Assembly (NCBI GenBank): GCA_947489315.1
Contig: CANLCX010000001.1
Coordinates: 1,119,501-1,183,500, forward strand
Source: an uncultured Sphingomonadaceae bacterium
GTDB taxonomy: Bacteria > Pseudomonadota > Alphaproteobacteria > Sphingomonadales > Sphingomonadaceae
DNA: 64,000 bases
Reading direction: 5' to 3'
Below are positions 27,856 through 38,084 of this stretch, one piece after another. Positions within the stretch are counted from its first letter, which is position 1. Each line of letters starts with the position of its first letter. The position numbers and the translations under genes were made by a program. A model generated the notes under the pieces. It did not search any database and was not told where the DNA came from. It saw nothing but the letters and a program-made list of their open reading frames with translations.

Positions 27856-28482
27856 ATGACCATCATCGTCCACCATCTCGAAAACAGTCGATCGCAGCGC
27901 ATCCTCTGGTTGCTCGAGGAACTCGCGCTGTCTTATGAAATTAAGCGCTACGAGCGTAATCCCAAAACACAGCGTGCGCCCGATAGTTTGAAGGCTATCC
28001 ATCCGCTCGGTAAATCACCGATGATTGAGGATGACGGACAAGTGATTATTGAGACCGCAGCTATTGTCGAATATCTCGTTACCAAGGCCGGCGGGACGCT
28101 CGGTGCGCCTGAAGACAAGACGGGCGCGCGGCTCTACACGCAATATCTTCACTTTGCCGAAGGATCGATGATGCCACCACTATTTGGTGCGCTCGTTATC
28201 AATCGCCTGGGGTTTCTGGGCTGGCCAGCAAAGAAACCAATATTGGGAATGGTAGAAGATCTGCTGGTTTGGCTCGAAACTGAGCTCGCATCCCGTCCCT
28301 ATTTTGCCGGTAGCGAACTGACGGCAGCTGATGTGATGATGAGCTTCCCGCTAGAGGCTAGTCAATCGCGTGCTGGTCTTGATGATCGTTTTCCGAACTT
28401 GCAGGGATGGCTCAAGCGGATCCATGATCGGCCACAATATAGCACGGCTCTCGAGAAAGGCGGCCCTTATGCCTATGCCTGA
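27856..28482 (+). CDS. Glutathione S-transferase family protein
   Basis: The 208-residue protein has an N-terminal thioredoxin-like domain (VHHLENSRSQRILWLLEELA, then HPLGKSPMIEDDGQVIIETAAI with the glutathione-contacting Pro and Glu-Thr/Ser pair) and an all-helical C-terminal domain with the N-capping motif GSELTAADVMMSFPLE. It conjugates or reduces substrates with glutathione; the class and substrate are not clear, though the pattern is like the bacterial GST3-type enzymes. It sits alone between recA and alaS. Confidence 0.9.
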   Translation: MTIIVHHLENSRSQRILWLLEELALSYEIKRYERNPKTQRAPDSLKAIHPLGKSPMIEDDGQVIIETAAIVEYLVTKAGGTLGAPEDKTGARLYTQYLHFAEGSMMPPLFGALVINRLGFLGWPAKKPILGMVEDLLVWLETELASRPYFAGSELTAADVMMSFPLEASQSRAGLDDRFPNLQGWLKRIHDRPQYSTALEKGGPYAYA

Positions 28483-28555
28483 TCCCGCATCAGATTTTGC
28501 CAATCGAGCGATTGACGGGATTGTAAACCGGACAGGCCTCGCCTAAGTCAAAATC

Positions 28556-31204
28556 ATGATTACAACCAACGATATAAGACGCTCTTTTCTGGAATATTTT
28601 GCGGCGCAGGGTCATGAAGTTGTCCCGTCGTCACCGCTGATTCCCCATAATGACCCGACGTTGATGTTCATCAATGCCGGTATGGTTCCCTTCAAGAACA
28701 TCTTTACAGGCGCCGAGAAAAGCAAATTTCCAACCGCTACATCGAGCCAAAAATGCGTTCGCGCTGGCGGAAAGCATAATGATCTCGACAATGTCGGCTA
28801 TACCGCCCGGCATCATACATTCTTCGAAATGCTGGGTAACTTCTCTTTTGGCGATTATTTCAAAGAACAGGCAATACACAACGCTTGGGAATTGATCACA
28901 AAGACTTGGGGAATTTCGGCTGATCGTTTGACGGTGACTGTGTACCACACCGATGACGAAGCCTTTGATCTCTGGCGCAAGATTTCGGGCCTCCCAGAAG
29001 AACGGATCATCCGCATCGCGACCAATGATAATTTCTGGTCCATGGGCGATACTGGGCCTTGCGGACCGTGCAGCGAGATATTTTACGATCATGGAGATCA
29101 TATCTTCGGCGGCCCTCCTGGTAGTCCCGATGAAGACGGTGACCGTTTTGTAGAAATCTGGAACCTGGTATTCATGCAATATGAGCAGCATGCCGATGGC
29201 AATCGCATCGACCTGCCGAAACCATCCATCGATACCGGTATGGGGCTGGAACGCGTTGCAGCGGTTATGCAGGGCACTCATGATAATTATGACATTGATC
29301 TATTCAAAGCGTTGATCGCACAATCGGGCACACTGACCGGCACTGATACCACAGGCGATAATCAAGCGAGCCATCGCGTTATCGCTGATCACTTGCGTGC
29401 TTCATCCTTTCTGGTGGCTGACGGTGTTCTGCCCGCCAATGAAGGCCGCGGCTATGTGCTTCGGCGAATCATGCGTCGAGCCATGCGCCACGCACATCTG
29501 TTGGGAGCGCAAGATCCGCTCATGCATCGGATGGTAGGTGCGCTGACGGGCGAGATGGGCAATGCTTTCCCGGAACTTATTCGCGCTAAGCCACTGATTG
29601 AAGAAACCTTGCTGCGGGAAGAAACGAACTTTCGCAGGACGCTGGACAAAGGTTTGAAATTACTCGACGCCGAGATTGTCGATATGGAAGAAGGGGGCAT
29701 CTTGCCCGGTGCGACGGCTTTCAAACTTTATGACACTTTTGGATTTCCTTACGATCTAACCGAAGATGCGTTGCGGGCCAAATCACTTGGCGTTGATCGC
29801 GAAGGTTTTGATGCTGCCATGGCAGAACAAAAAGCCGCCGCGCGCGCTGCTTGGAAGGGGTCTGGTGATCAGGCATCAGAAACCGTCTGGTTTGATATTG
29901 CCGAACGCGAAGGCGGGACAGAGTTTACAGGATATAGCGCTGAATCTGGTGACGGTATGGTGGTTGCATTGGTGAAGGATGGCGAAGAAATCCAATCGGC
30001 CAAAGCTGGCGATTCCGTTCTGTTGCTAACCAATCAGACACCATTTTACGGTGAAAGCGGTGGCCAGATGGGTGATCGCGGTTCGGTGACTAGCCAAGAT
30101 GGCTTCGCTGCCAGTGTTGCCGACACGAGCAAGCCGTTGGGCCGGCTTCATGCCCATCATCTGACAATAGAGGAAGGATCTATCTCGGTTGGTGACACTG
30201 TACACCTGACCGTCGACGCAATCCGCCGCACGCAGCTTCGCGCCAATCATAGTGCGACTCATTTGCTGCATAAGGCATTGCGCCATCATCTCGGCGATCA
30301 TGTGACCCAAAAGGGCAGTTTGGTTGCACCGGATCGCCTACGGTTCGATTTCTCCCATCCGTCCGCTTTGAGTGACGCGGAGGTCAAGGCCGTCGAAGCG
30401 GATGTGAATGCACAGGTGCGCGGCAATAGCGCGGTTGTCACGCGGTTGATGAGTCCCGATGATGCGGTAGCTGCTGGCGCGCTAGCCCTATTTGGCGAGA
30501 AATATGGCGATGAGGTTCGCGTTCTTTCGATGGGTATTGAAGATGATACCGACTATTCGGTCGAGCTTTGTGGCGGAACGCATGTCAATGCTTTGGGCGA
30601 TATCGGATTGATGGTGATCATCTCTGAATCTGCAGTATCCAGCGGTGTTCGCCGTATCGAAGCGCTGACCGGAGAGGCGGCGCGGTTGTGGCTCGGAGAC
30701 CGCGATCACAAATTAAAATCCATTGCAGCGACGCTGAAAGCCTCGCCCGATGAAGCGGCTGACCGTGTGTCTGCTTTGGTTGAAGAGCGCAAAAAGCTCG
30801 ATCGTGAACTGACCGAAGCGAAAAAGGCCTTGGCCTTGGCGGGTGATGGCGCCGGAGCTGCAGCTAATGACGTTGAGATGATTGGTGATATTTCTTTTAG
30901 TGGTCAGGTCATTAATGGCCTTAACCCTAAAGAATTGCGCGGTCTGGTCGATGAAGCGAAGAAGAAAATGGGTAGTGGTATCAGTGCGCTGATCGCTGTG
31001 AACGATGGCCGAGCGACAGTTGCGGTTGGCGTGACAGATGACCTCACCAGCAGCTATAGTGCAGTTGATTTGGTGCAACCTGCTGTGGCGGCTGTCGGCG
31101 GAAAAGGCGGCGGTGGCCGACCTGACATGGCGCAGGGCGGCGGTCCAGATGGAGCCAAGGCAGATGAAGCGATTGCTGCGGTTAAGGTTATTCTTGCGGG
31201 CTGA
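28556..31204 (+). CDS. alaS: Alanyl-tRNA synthetase
   Basis: The 882-residue class II enzyme charges tRNA-Ala and edits mischarged Ser or Gly. The start [20 protein letters not shown], motif [13 protein letters not shown], and [10 protein letters not shown] are in the catalytic domain. The editing domain has [13 protein letters not shown] and CGGTHV zinc ligands, and a C-terminal Gly-rich C-Ala domain ends with [20 protein letters not shown]. The last 17 bases overlap the end of the convergent antiporter gene. Confidence 0.98.
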   Translation: MITTNDIRRSFLEYFAAQGHEVVPSSPLIPHNDPTLMFINAGMVPFKNIFTGAEKSKFPTATSSQKCVRAGGKHNDLDNVGYTARHHTFFEMLGNFSFGDYFKEQAIHNAWELITKTWGISADRLTVTVYHTDDEAFDLWRKISGLPEERIIRIATNDNFWSMGDTGPCGPCSEIFYDHGDHIFGGPPGSPDEDGDRFVEIWNLVFMQYEQHADGNRIDLPKPSIDTGMGLERVAAVMQGTHDNYDIDLFKALIAQSGTLTGTDTTGDNQASHRVIADHLRASSFLVADGVLPANEGRGYVLRRIMRRAMRHAHLLGAQDPLMHRMVGALTGEMGNAFPELIRAKPLIEETLLREETNFRRTLDKGLKLLDAEIVDMEEGGILPGATAFKLYDTFGFPYDLTEDALRAKSLGVDREGFDAAMAEQKAAARAAWKGSGDQASETVWFDIAEREGGTEFTGYSAESGDGMVVALVKDGEEIQSAKAGDSVLLLTNQTPFYGESGGQMGDRGSVTSQDGFAASVADTSKPLGRLHAHHLTIEEGSISVGDTVHLTVDAIRRTQLRANHSATHLLHKALRHHLGDHVTQKGSLVAPDRLRFDFSHPSALSDAEVKAVEADVNAQVRGNSAVVTRLMSPDDAVAAGALALFGEKYGDEVRVLSMGIEDDTDYSVELCGGTHVNALGDIGLMVIISESAVSSGVRRIEALTGEAARLWLGDRDHKLKSIAATLKASPDEAADRVSALVEERKKLDRELTEAKKALALAGDGAGAAANDVEMIGDISFSGQVINGLNPKELRGLVDEAKKKMGSGISALIAVNDGRATVAVGVTDDLTSSYSAVDLVQPAVAAVGGKGGGGRPDMAQGGGPDGAKADEAIAAVKVILAG

Positions 31205-32996
31205 GCTTATCGTCCGCTGCTATGTTGGTTTGCAGCTCCGATGACTTAAGCTTGGGTTCGACGGCTAGGTTTCCGTCCTTTTGGATTTGATGTCGGATTT
31301 GGTCGCGTTTTTCGTGTATCGAAGCAATGACGGGGCCCATCGCGACACCGTTTTCGACCAATATAGCCTCGGACAATTGCAATGATCCTTCCAACGCTTC
31401 GGGCACGGCATTGGTAGCTCCTGCCTGATAAAGTTCTGCCGCGTGATCTATATCGCGGGCACGGACGATGATGGGCAAATCAGGGACCCAAGCCCGAACC
31501 CGCTTGACGATTTTCACCGAGAGAACGGGTTCATCCATTGTCAGAACCAATGCCTTGGCATGACCAAGTCTGAGCCGATCTAGCATCTCGTTCCGCGCGA
31601 CATTTCCAAAGAGAATTGGATATCCTTCTCGTCGAGCGATTGCCACAACATCAATGTTAGATTCGATGGCTAAGTAGTTCTGATCATGCGTTTTCATCAT
31701 ATCAGCTACCAACCGGCCGACCCGTCCGAATCCTATGATGATCGTTTTTTCTGCATCAATAACTTGATCGTCAGTCGCTTGAATGTTCTCGCCGCGCAAT
31801 TCAATTCGTCGGGCCATGTCATGGCCAAATCTTGCCAATAGCGGAGTGATCGTGAGGCCGATAGCAGTTACGATTTGCCAAAAAGCAGCTGTTTGCGGTT
31901 GGATGAGTTGGGCTTGTGCAGCAGCGGCCAGTACGATCAAGGTAGTTTCCGATGGACTTGACATCAAAACACCGGCTTCTGTTGCCGTTCCTGCTCGAGC
32001 TCCAGCAAAACGAAGCAGACTGCCGGTGACAATTGCTTTGACAAATACGACGCCGACAACCGCTGTAATTAAGCTCGCCCAATTTTCAAGGATGACCCGG
32101 ATATCGATCTGCATGCCGACAGTTATAAGGAATACGCCGAGAGCCAGGCCCTTGAATGGTTCTGTTATGACTTCTACTTCACCGTGATATTCTGTCTCAG
32201 CGATAAGCAGGCCCGCTAGCAAAGCACCGACTATCGGTGAAAGGCCGGTTGCCGCGGTTGCCAAACTCGCAAGAATGATGACGAGCAAGCTAACGGATAA
32301 AAACAGTTCAGGACTTTTGGTACGGGCAGCCTGAGCGAAGATGCGCGGTAATAAAAGGCGGCCTAGTACCAGCATCCCAATTATGACCGCGCCGCCAATG
32401 ACCAAGGTGTTTACGAGTTCTTCCCATGTCGAGCCACTGGCATAAGAGGGTGCCAGGGCACCAAGAAGAAAGATTATCGGTACGATGGCGACATCTTCGA
32501 ATAAAAGCATGGCGAGTGCGGCTCGCCCGACCGGGCTTTTTGTGCCCGACATTGGTAATACAAGAGCGGTCGATGATAGTGCAAGGGCGAGGCCAAGGCC
32601 AAGAGCGCCCGCTGGGTTCTGACCGATTAAATAGAGGACAAAGCCGATTATTAGAGCGGAAATTGTGAGCTCTGCCGCACCAACACCGAATACAAGCCGC
32701 CGCATCGACCATAGGCGTTTGAATGATAGCTCAAGGCCGATGGAAAACAGCAACAGGATGATACCGAATTCCGCAAAAGGTTCTATTGCTTCGCGGTCAC
32801 TGATGGTGACGAATTGAAGCCAGTCATATTGGGCCGACAATGAGCCAAGTCCAGATGGGCCCAGCAAAACGCCAACCAATATGAAGCCGATTATGGGCGT
32901 TATCCTAAAGCGAGCGAAAGCAGGAATAACTAGTCCTGCCGCCCCCAAAATGACGATCGCGTCTATAAATGCAGGATTATCGAGAGGTGTGTTCAT
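31188..32996 (-). CDS. CPA2-type cation:proton antiporter with TrkA-N domain (Kef/YbaL-like)
   Basis: The 602-residue protein has about 12 membrane helices (roughly 10-390) with the Kef signature region ([63 protein letters not shown]). A cytosolic RCK/TrkA-N domain follows, with the NAD-binding [16 protein letters not shown] near residue 415. It probably exports potassium or another monovalent cation in exchange for protons, gated by NAD(H) or nucleotide. The ATG at 32996 with AGGTG upstream is preferred over a GTG at 33005. It ends overlapping alaS tail to tail. Confidence 0.9.
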   Translation of the reverse strand: MNTPLDNPAFIDAIVILGAAGLVIPAFARFRITPIIGFILVGVLLGPSGLGSLSAQYDWLQFVTISDREAIEPFAEFGIILLLFSIGLELSFKRLWSMRRLVFGVGAAELTISALIIGFVLYLIGQNPAGALGLGLALALSSTALVLPMSGTKSPVGRAALAMLLFEDVAIVPIIFLLGALAPSYASGSTWEELVNTLVIGGAVIIGMLVLGRLLLPRIFAQAARTKSPELFLSVSLLVIILASLATAATGLSPIVGALLAGLLIAETEYHGEVEVITEPFKGLALGVFLITVGMQIDIRVILENWASLITAVVGVVFVKAIVTGSLLRFAGARAGTATEAGVLMSSPSETTLIVLAAAAQAQLIQPQTAAFWQIVTAIGLTITPLLARFGHDMARRIELRGENIQATDDQVIDAEKTIIIGFGRVGRLVADMMKTHDQNYLAIESNIDVVAIARREGYPILFGNVARNEMLDRLRLGHAKALVLTMDEPVLSVKIVKRVRAWVPDLPIIVRARDIDHAAELYQAGATNAVPEALEGSLQLSEAILVENGVAMGPVIASIHEKRDQIRHQIQKDGNLAVEPKLKSSELQTNIAADDKLSPQE

Positions 32997-33053
32997 AGAA
33001 AACACCTATACGCGAAACATCTCTTTTGTCAGTATTCCAAAACGAAAGGAATA

Positions 33054-34274
33054 TTATTTCCAAGTTTCCATTTCTGTTTCGAGATTAGACCGTACCGCTT
33101 CAAAAAACTGCTCGGTTGTCATCCAGCTTTGATCAGGACCGATAAGGATTGCGAGATCCTTAGTCATATCGCCATTTTCAACTGTCTGGATACAGACTCT
33201 TTCAAGCGTTTCAGCAAAGCGCGTTACGTCTGGTGTGCCATCAAATTGCCCGCGATAAATCAAACCGCGAGTCCATGCGAAGATCGAAGCAATCGGATTG
33301 GTTGAGGTTGCTTTGCCTTGCTGATGTTGGCGATAGTGCCGCGTAACAGTACCATGCGCTGCTTCGGCTTCGACGGTGTTACCGGTTGGCGTCATCAGAA
33401 CTGACGTCATGAGGCCTAGTGAACCAAAGCCTTGAGCAACGGTGTCTGACTGGACGTCGCCGTCATAATTTTTGCAGGCCCATACGAATTTGCCGCTCCA
33501 TTTCATCGCGGACGCGACCATGTCATCGATCAGGCGATGTTCGTAAGTAATATCCGCTTTCTCAAACTTGTCCTTAAATTCTGTCTCGAATATCTCTTCG
33601 AACAGGTCTTTGAAGCGCCCGTCATAGGCCTTCATGATTGTGTTTTTGGTGGAGAGGTAAACCGGCCAGTTGCGATTGAGTCCATAGTTCATTGATGCGC
33701 GAGCGAAGTCGCGGATCGAATCATCCAAATTATACATTGCCATGGCAACGCCCGGCGAAGGGAATTGGAAGACTTCTTCATCAATCTTGGTGCCATCGTC
33801 GCCGTCAAAGACCAAACGAAGTTTGCCGGGACCGGGGACCTTGAAATCCGTTGCGCGATATTGATCGCCGAACGCATGACGGCCAACCACGATAGGGTCG
33901 GTCCAGCCAGGAACAAGACGCGGCACATTGTCGATCACGATGGGCTCACGGAACACAACGCCGCCCAAGATGTTACGGATTGTCCCATTAGGTGACTTCC
34001 ACATGCGCTTCAGGCCGAATTCTTCAACCCGGTCTTCATCAGGTGTGATAGTCGCGCATTTTACGCCCACACCATGCTTTTTGATTGCATTGGCTGCATC
34101 AACGGTGATTTTGTCATTGGTATCATCGCGCACTTCGATGGCGAGATCGTAGTAATGCAGATCCACGTCCAGATAAGGTTCAATCAACTTCTCACGAATC
34201 CACTGCCAGATGATCCGCGTCATTTCATCGCCATCAAGTTCGACGACCGGGTTTTTGACCTTAATTTTTGACAT
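33054..34274 (-). CDS. icd: NADP-dependent isocitrate dehydrogenase
   Basis: The 406-residue enzyme oxidises isocitrate to 2-oxoglutarate in the TCA cycle. The N-terminus [19 protein letters not shown] and the substrate motif [13 protein letters not shown] identify the eukaryote-like homodimeric class common in alphaproteobacteria rather than the E. coli type. [18 protein letters not shown] with [14 protein letters not shown] is conserved. AGGAAAG lies about 10 bases upstream of the ATG. It is divergent from psd over 181 bases. Confidence 0.97.
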   Translation of the reverse strand: MSKIKVKNPVVELDGDEMTRIIWQWIREKLIEPYLDVDLHYYDLAIEVRDDTNDKITVDAANAIKKHGVGVKCATITPDEDRVEEFGLKRMWKSPNGTIRNILGGVVFREPIVIDNVPRLVPGWTDPIVVGRHAFGDQYRATDFKVPGPGKLRLVFDGDDGTKIDEEVFQFPSPGVAMAMYNLDDSIRDFARASMNYGLNRNWPVYLSTKNTIMKAYDGRFKDLFEEIFETEFKDKFEKADITYEHRLIDDMVASAMKWSGKFVWACKNYDGDVQSDTVAQGFGSLGLMTSVLMTPTGNTVEAEAAHGTVTRHYRQHQQGKATSTNPIASIFAWTRGLIYRGQFDGTPDVTRFAETLERVCIQTVENGDMTKDLAILIGPDQSWMTTEQFFEAVRSNLETEMETWK

Positions 34275-34362
34275 AGAAATTGTTCTTTCCTGGAAGCAAT
34301 GTGTATCGACGCACTCAGTGGGAGGAATCTAAGATGATGATCTCTTAGCAAAGATCGCAATA

Positions 34363-34381
34363 TGTTCAACCATCTGTTCAA
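34363..34381. repeat. Direct heptamer repeat in the icd-psd divergent region
   Basis: TGTTCAA at 34363-34369 recurs at 34375-34381, a 12-base period, about 90 bases before icd and 75 before psd. It could be a site for a dimeric regulator. The rest of 34275-34455 shows no gene. Confidence 0.4.
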
Positions 34382-34455
34382 AACTCTCGCTATTGATGCT
34401 GCAAAACTGAAGTAGGAGTATTGTCAGAACAGGACACTGCTTCTAAGGATCAAAC

Positions 34456-35190
34456 ATGGCGATAGAAAAATATTCAAACAAAGGCCTTGGCGAAGCCAAA
34501 TGGTCCTTTCCACCGATCCACCCTGAAGGTCGCAAGTTTGCGCTCATTTCTGCGGCAATTACCGCTGCCTTTGCGTTCTTTGCATGGGAGACATTGGCCT
34601 GGCCTATGGCGGGTATCACGATTTGGGTACTAGCCTTCTTCCGTGACCCAAAAAGGGTTACGCCATTGGATGACAAATATATCGTGGCACCAGCGGATGG
34701 ATTGATAAATTTGATCATGCCGGTAGTTCCGCCGGTCGAATTGCAAGGAGAGGGTGGTCTCGGTGATGAAGAACTTATCCGGGTCTCCATTTTCATGAGT
34801 GTCTTTGATGTGCATATCAATCGGACGCCAATTGAGGGTACAGTTAAACGACAGGCCTATATTTCCGGAAAATTCTTGAGCGCTGATCTTGATAAAGCCA
34901 GTGACGAAAATGAACGCCAGCATTTCATGGTTGAGCGGAATGACGGCCTGAAAGTCGGTTTCACCCAGATTGCCGGGCTGGTTGCGCGGCGGATCATGTC
35001 TTTTGTCAAAGAGGGTGATTTTGTTGCTGTCGGGCAGCGCATCGGGCTTATTCGCTTCGGCAGCCGAGTGGATGTCTATCTGCCCAAGGGGACAACCCCG
35101 AACGTCGTTCTGGGCCAGCGGACCATTGCTGGTGAAACCGTGATTGCCGAAATCGGACAAATGAAAGAAATCGAAGGCATCGGCCAGTGA
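34456..35190 (+). CDS. psd: Phosphatidylserine decarboxylase proenzyme (short type)
   Basis: The enzyme makes phosphatidylethanolamine from phosphatidylserine using a pyruvoyl group created by self-cleavage. The 244-residue protein is of the short, membrane-anchored class: a hydrophobic segment at about 29-55 ([20 protein letters not shown]), [13 protein letters not shown], and [15 protein letters not shown]. Self-cleavage is expected between Gly202 and Ser203 in [11 protein letters not shown]. pssA follows in 36 bases, so the two successive steps form an operon. Confidence 0.94.
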   Translation: MAIEKYSNKGLGEAKWSFPPIHPEGRKFALISAAITAAFAFFAWETLAWPMAGITIWVLAFFRDPKRVTPLDDKYIVAPADGLINLIMPVVPPVELQGEGGLGDEELIRVSIFMSVFDVHINRTPIEGTVKRQAYISGKFLSADLDKASDENERQHFMVERNDGLKVGFTQIAGLVARRIMSFVKEGDFVAVGQRIGLIRFGSRVDVYLPKGTTPNVVLGQRTIAGETVIAEIGQMKEIEGIGQ

Positions 35191-35226
35191 TTTCAATATC
35201 CATGATCCAGGGTGCCAATTCAACTA

Positions 35227-36021
35227 ATGGCAGATAAAAAGCCTATCCAAAGGCCTGAACGTGGCATCCCCCTTAGGGCCTTTGCACCCAATGCCGTTAC
35301 CGCACTGGCTTTATGTGTTGGCCTGAGTGGCGTCCGTTTTGCGTTCATGGAAAATTGGGTACTGGCTGCAGCCGCCATTGTATTGGCCGGTATATTAGAC
35401 GGTCTTGATGGCCGGATCGCGCGTATGCTCAATGCACAAAGCCGTTTTGGTGCCGAGCTAGATTCGCTCTCCGATGTCATCGCCTTCGGCGTGACACCTA
35501 CCGTAGTGATGTTTTTCTGGTCTTTGCAGCATATGCCCCAATTTGGCTGGGTACTTTCACTGACCATGGCGGTTGGCTGTGCCTTGCGCCTTGCTCGGTT
35601 CAATGCTCATATTGATGATGAGGAGCAGCCGCATAAATCAGCAGGCTTCCTTACCGGTATTCCGGCACCGGTGGCTGCCGGGCTGGCCATGCTCCCACTT
35701 TATCTGTGGGTGATCACGGACCAGGAGTTGTTCCGACACTATTTTGTTGTGGGACCGTGGATCGTCTTGATCGCTTTTTTAATGATATCTAACACCGCTA
35801 CCTATAGCTGGTCGTCGCTTCGCTTACGCAAAAATATCCGTTTGGAGGCGCTTGCAGGTTTTGCCCTGCTTGGCGTTGCTGTGATCACCAATCCGTGGAT
35901 CACCCTCAGCGCTATCAGCATAGGTTATATTATTCTAATTCCATTTAGCATCCGAAGCTATGCAAAGGTTAAGCGGCAGCGCGCAATGGAATCTGCTGAA
36001 AAGAGTGACGGCGCGCATTAG
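35227..36021 (+). CDS. pssA: CDP-diacylglycerol--serine O-phosphatidyltransferase
   Basis: This integral membrane enzyme makes phosphatidylserine from CDP-diacylglycerol and serine, the substrate for psd just upstream. The CDP-alcohol phosphotransferase signature D-G-x2-A-R-x8-G-x3-D-x3-D is complete, starting at DGRIARMLNAQSRFGAELD. About eight membrane helices fill the 264 residues. The ATG at 35227 is used; a GTG at 35212 is also possible and neither has a strong ribosome-binding site. The 3' end overlaps a small minus-strand gene. Confidence 0.94.
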   Translation: MADKKPIQRPERGIPLRAFAPNAVTALALCVGLSGVRFAFMENWVLAAAAIVLAGILDGLDGRIARMLNAQSRFGAELDSLSDVIAFGVTPTVVMFFWSLQHMPQFGWVLSLTMAVGCALRLARFNAHIDDEEQPHKSAGFLTGIPAPVAAGLAMLPLYLWVITDQELFRHYFVVGPWIVLIAFLMISNTATYSWSSLRLRKNIRLEALAGFALLGVAVITNPWITLSAISIGYIILIPFSIRSYAKVKRQRAMESAEKSDGAH

Positions 36022-36211
36022 TCCGATAGGACTTGACCACCGCGTTGTAATTGCGCTGCGAGACCACCGCCGTAGAAGCCGTTTTATCTCCAAGCTCAGC
36101 CATAATCACTGCTTTTATTTTGCCCTGATAGGCATGAAACATCATCCCGATGGTCAAAAGTGCACCTACAAGCGCAAGGGCAAAAAAGGAGGTAATAGCG
36201 ATAGTTAGCAT
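35969..36211 (-). CDS. Small membrane protein, unknown
   Basis: An 80-residue frame has one clear N-terminal membrane helix (MLTIAITSFFALALVGALLT) followed by a basic, Gln/Asn-containing tail. It overlaps the end of pssA by 53 bases on the opposite strand. The ATG at 36211 places the helix at the N-terminus; an ATG at 36244 would add 11 polar residues. No family is recognised and no strong ribosome-binding site is seen, so this may not be a real gene, but the membrane-helix design is not typical of an antisense shadow. Confidence 0.5.
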   Translation of the reverse strand: MLTIAITSFFALALVGALLTIGMMFHAYQGKIKAVIMAELGDKTASTAVVSQRNYNAVVKSYRTNARRHSFQQIPLRAAA

Positions 36212-36323
36212 GTCAAAATCCAGTATGTTCTTTCTATGAACCATTAATGTTCTAATTATGTTCTTATGTCAAATGTTATTTGGAACATACTGGAAATACG
36301 TTTTGGGACGCGAAAAGGTTACA

Positions 36324-38084
36324 TCAATCTCGATGCGTGAGTTGGTAAATGGGGTACGTGCCGTAGCCTTTGGCAAATTCAATATTTCCGGCATAACGAC
36401 ACATATATTGATCCGGTGCCTCCAGGGCCAAAATTGCGGCGAAAGGCTCGGTCACAAATACCGCGCCTGGAGGTGTCACTGGTTCGATCCGGGCTGCTCT
36501 GGATACTTCAGTGCCATAAAGCGTCGTCTTCCCCGTAATGGGATCCTGGGTTTCATAAGCTGGGCCATAGTGCACGCCGATGCGCATCCCGCTGCTCTCT
36601 GTCATACCTAAAAGCGTATAGTCAAAATCTTGCAACGAGCTTTGTAGTTCCAGTGCCAAACTGGCAGCGCAGGGGGCATCGCGTGTTATGGCGAGAAGCG
36701 CATCTCCCCAGCTATTTTGGGCTAAGATCTGGCCAGGGTAGTTTTCCAGTACATTGGCCATGTTTCCCATGACTCCATTCCAGAAAGCCGGAAGCGTTGC
36801 TTCTGCTAGTTTCGAAAAGCCGGGGAAATCGGTAAATAAAATGGCTGCAACTGTCCGCTTGTATCGGTCTTCATCTGGCCTCTCTGAGCCACTGAGATTG
36901 CGATCTATCTCACCGGAATCGACAATGTGAGCAGTTCCCCCATAAGAGCTCCAGATGGCAACATCCGCGCCAGTGCCAGCTGACCCTGTTGATGCATTTC
37001 TGTCCCAAATCGCGAGTTGCTGTGCTGATTTTCCGAGATATTCCGCACGCAGTATCGCCATGCCCATGGCGACCTTGCTGGCATATCCGAATTGATCTGG
37101 ATCGCCGACATAGTGCATCTCAGTGGCAAAGTTGACGCTGCTTGCTGCTGTTATGCAGGCTTCAAATCGCCTCAACCAGCCTTCTCCGGCAGGCATAATC
37201 GACTGGGCAATAAAATCTTCCTGCACAAATGGCAGAATCACGTTGAGTTCCCCGCCTCGTGTGAGCACCGTCTCCGCGATCAATATGTCGGCGCCGGCAG
37301 CCAAGGCGCCATAAGCATAACCAACATCATTTTGTTCCAGAAACTCGTTTATGGCAGTTCGCAGTTCTGCCTCGTTTTCTTTATTTTCCAGAAACATGTG
37401 GCCGCAATATTGAATGACGGACGGCGGCGATATCGGCGCAAGCAGTTTATAAATTGCATTTTGATCCAAGCCCGTTTGTTCAGCCACAAGTGCCAATTGC
37501 CTGCTACTGCTTGCTCTCGCACCAGCGTTTGCATCGGGCATTGCGCCCGCTTTGTTCAGGCTCTCCTGTACTGCATCTAATCGCCCGATAATCAACAACG
37601 CTTCTGCTTGGGTTGCTGTATCATAATAGTTATCGGGTGTAGCTATTTCCGGCAGATCAAGAATGGCAGATGCTATTTTGCGCGCCTCATCGGTTTGTCC
37701 GCCCAGAAAGGCCAGAGCGGCCGCGTTGATTCCTGGATAGGCATCGCCGCTCACTTCAAAAATCTTCCGATAGGCATGATAGGCTTTGAGTAGTGCGGTT
37801 TGACGTTCGCCTGTGGCCGAAATTGCCAAAGCCGCATCCTTCAAAATACGTGCGGCGATGCTGCGGTGGTGGGCATCAGGCGAGCTCTCTAAGCCAAATT
37901 GGTGAAATAGCTCCATCGCTTGTTCGCCATTGCCCATGCGGGCTAGTGCCAGGACCATCAGATGGTGCAGTTCAGCAGACGGGTCGCCAGCGTTTATCGC
38001 GGAAATCGCTGTGTCATAGGCAAGCAGAAGATTGCCATTGTCGATCGCGGCTTTGGTCAGTGCTGTCGCATCATCGGTTGCCAT
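36324..38084 (-). CDS. TPR / SLOG-like / class III nucleotide cyclase protein
   Basis: This 586-residue protein has three parts. Residues 1-215 are Ala-rich helical hairpins like TPRs (LHHLMVLALARMGNGEQAME). Residues about 222-362 look like a Rossmannoid SLOG/LSDAT sensor domain: GHMFLENKENEAELR, GYAYGALAAGADILIAETVL, GGELNVILPF and GEGWLRRFEACITAA. Residues about 408-583 are a class III cyclase catalytic domain, with metal ligands Asp419 (LFTDFPGFSKL) and Asp461 (WGDALLAI) and Arg532 in VSRAARIEP. The substrate-specifying Lys and Asp appear to be Asn457 and Thr521, and the usual Asn is Ser528, so the base it cyclises is unclear. It is coupled to the TIR gene upstream (TAATG). Middle-domain assignment is inference. 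Confidence 0.8.
   Translation of the reverse strand: MATDDATALTKAAIDNGNLLLAYDTAISAINAGDPSAELHHLMVLALARMGNGEQAMELFHQFGLESSPDAHHRSIAARILKDAALAISATGERQTALLKAYHAYRKIFEVSGDAYPGINAAALAFLGGQTDEARKIASAILDLPEIATPDNYYDTATQAEALLIIGRLDAVQESLNKAGAMPDANAGARASSSRQLALVAEQTGLDQNAIYKLLAPISPPSVIQYCGHMFLENKENEAELRTAINEFLEQNDVGYAYGALAAGADILIAETVLTRGGELNVILPFVQEDFIAQSIMPAGEGWLRRFEACITAASSVNFATEMHYVGDPDQFGYASKVAMGMAILRAEYLGKSAQQLAIWDRNASTGSAGTGADVAIWSSYGGTAHIVDSGEIDRNLSGSERPDEDRYKRTVAAILFTDFPGFSKLAEATLPAFWNGVMGNMANVLENYPGQILAQNSWGDALLAITRDAPCAASLALELQSSLQDFDYTLLGMTESSGMRIGVHYGPAYETQDPITGKTTLYGTEVSRAARIEPVTPPGAVFVTEPFAAILALEAPDQYMCRYAGNIEFAKGYGTYPIYQLTHRD

Noticed and set aside
34364-34379. SOS box between icd and psd
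   Set aside because: The two GTTC words are 8 bases apart, not 7, and neither gene is a DNA repair gene.
36258-36611. A 117-codon plus-strand frame near the cyclase gene
   Set aside because: It overlaps the cyclase C-terminus, is Cys-rich and has no recognisable domain.
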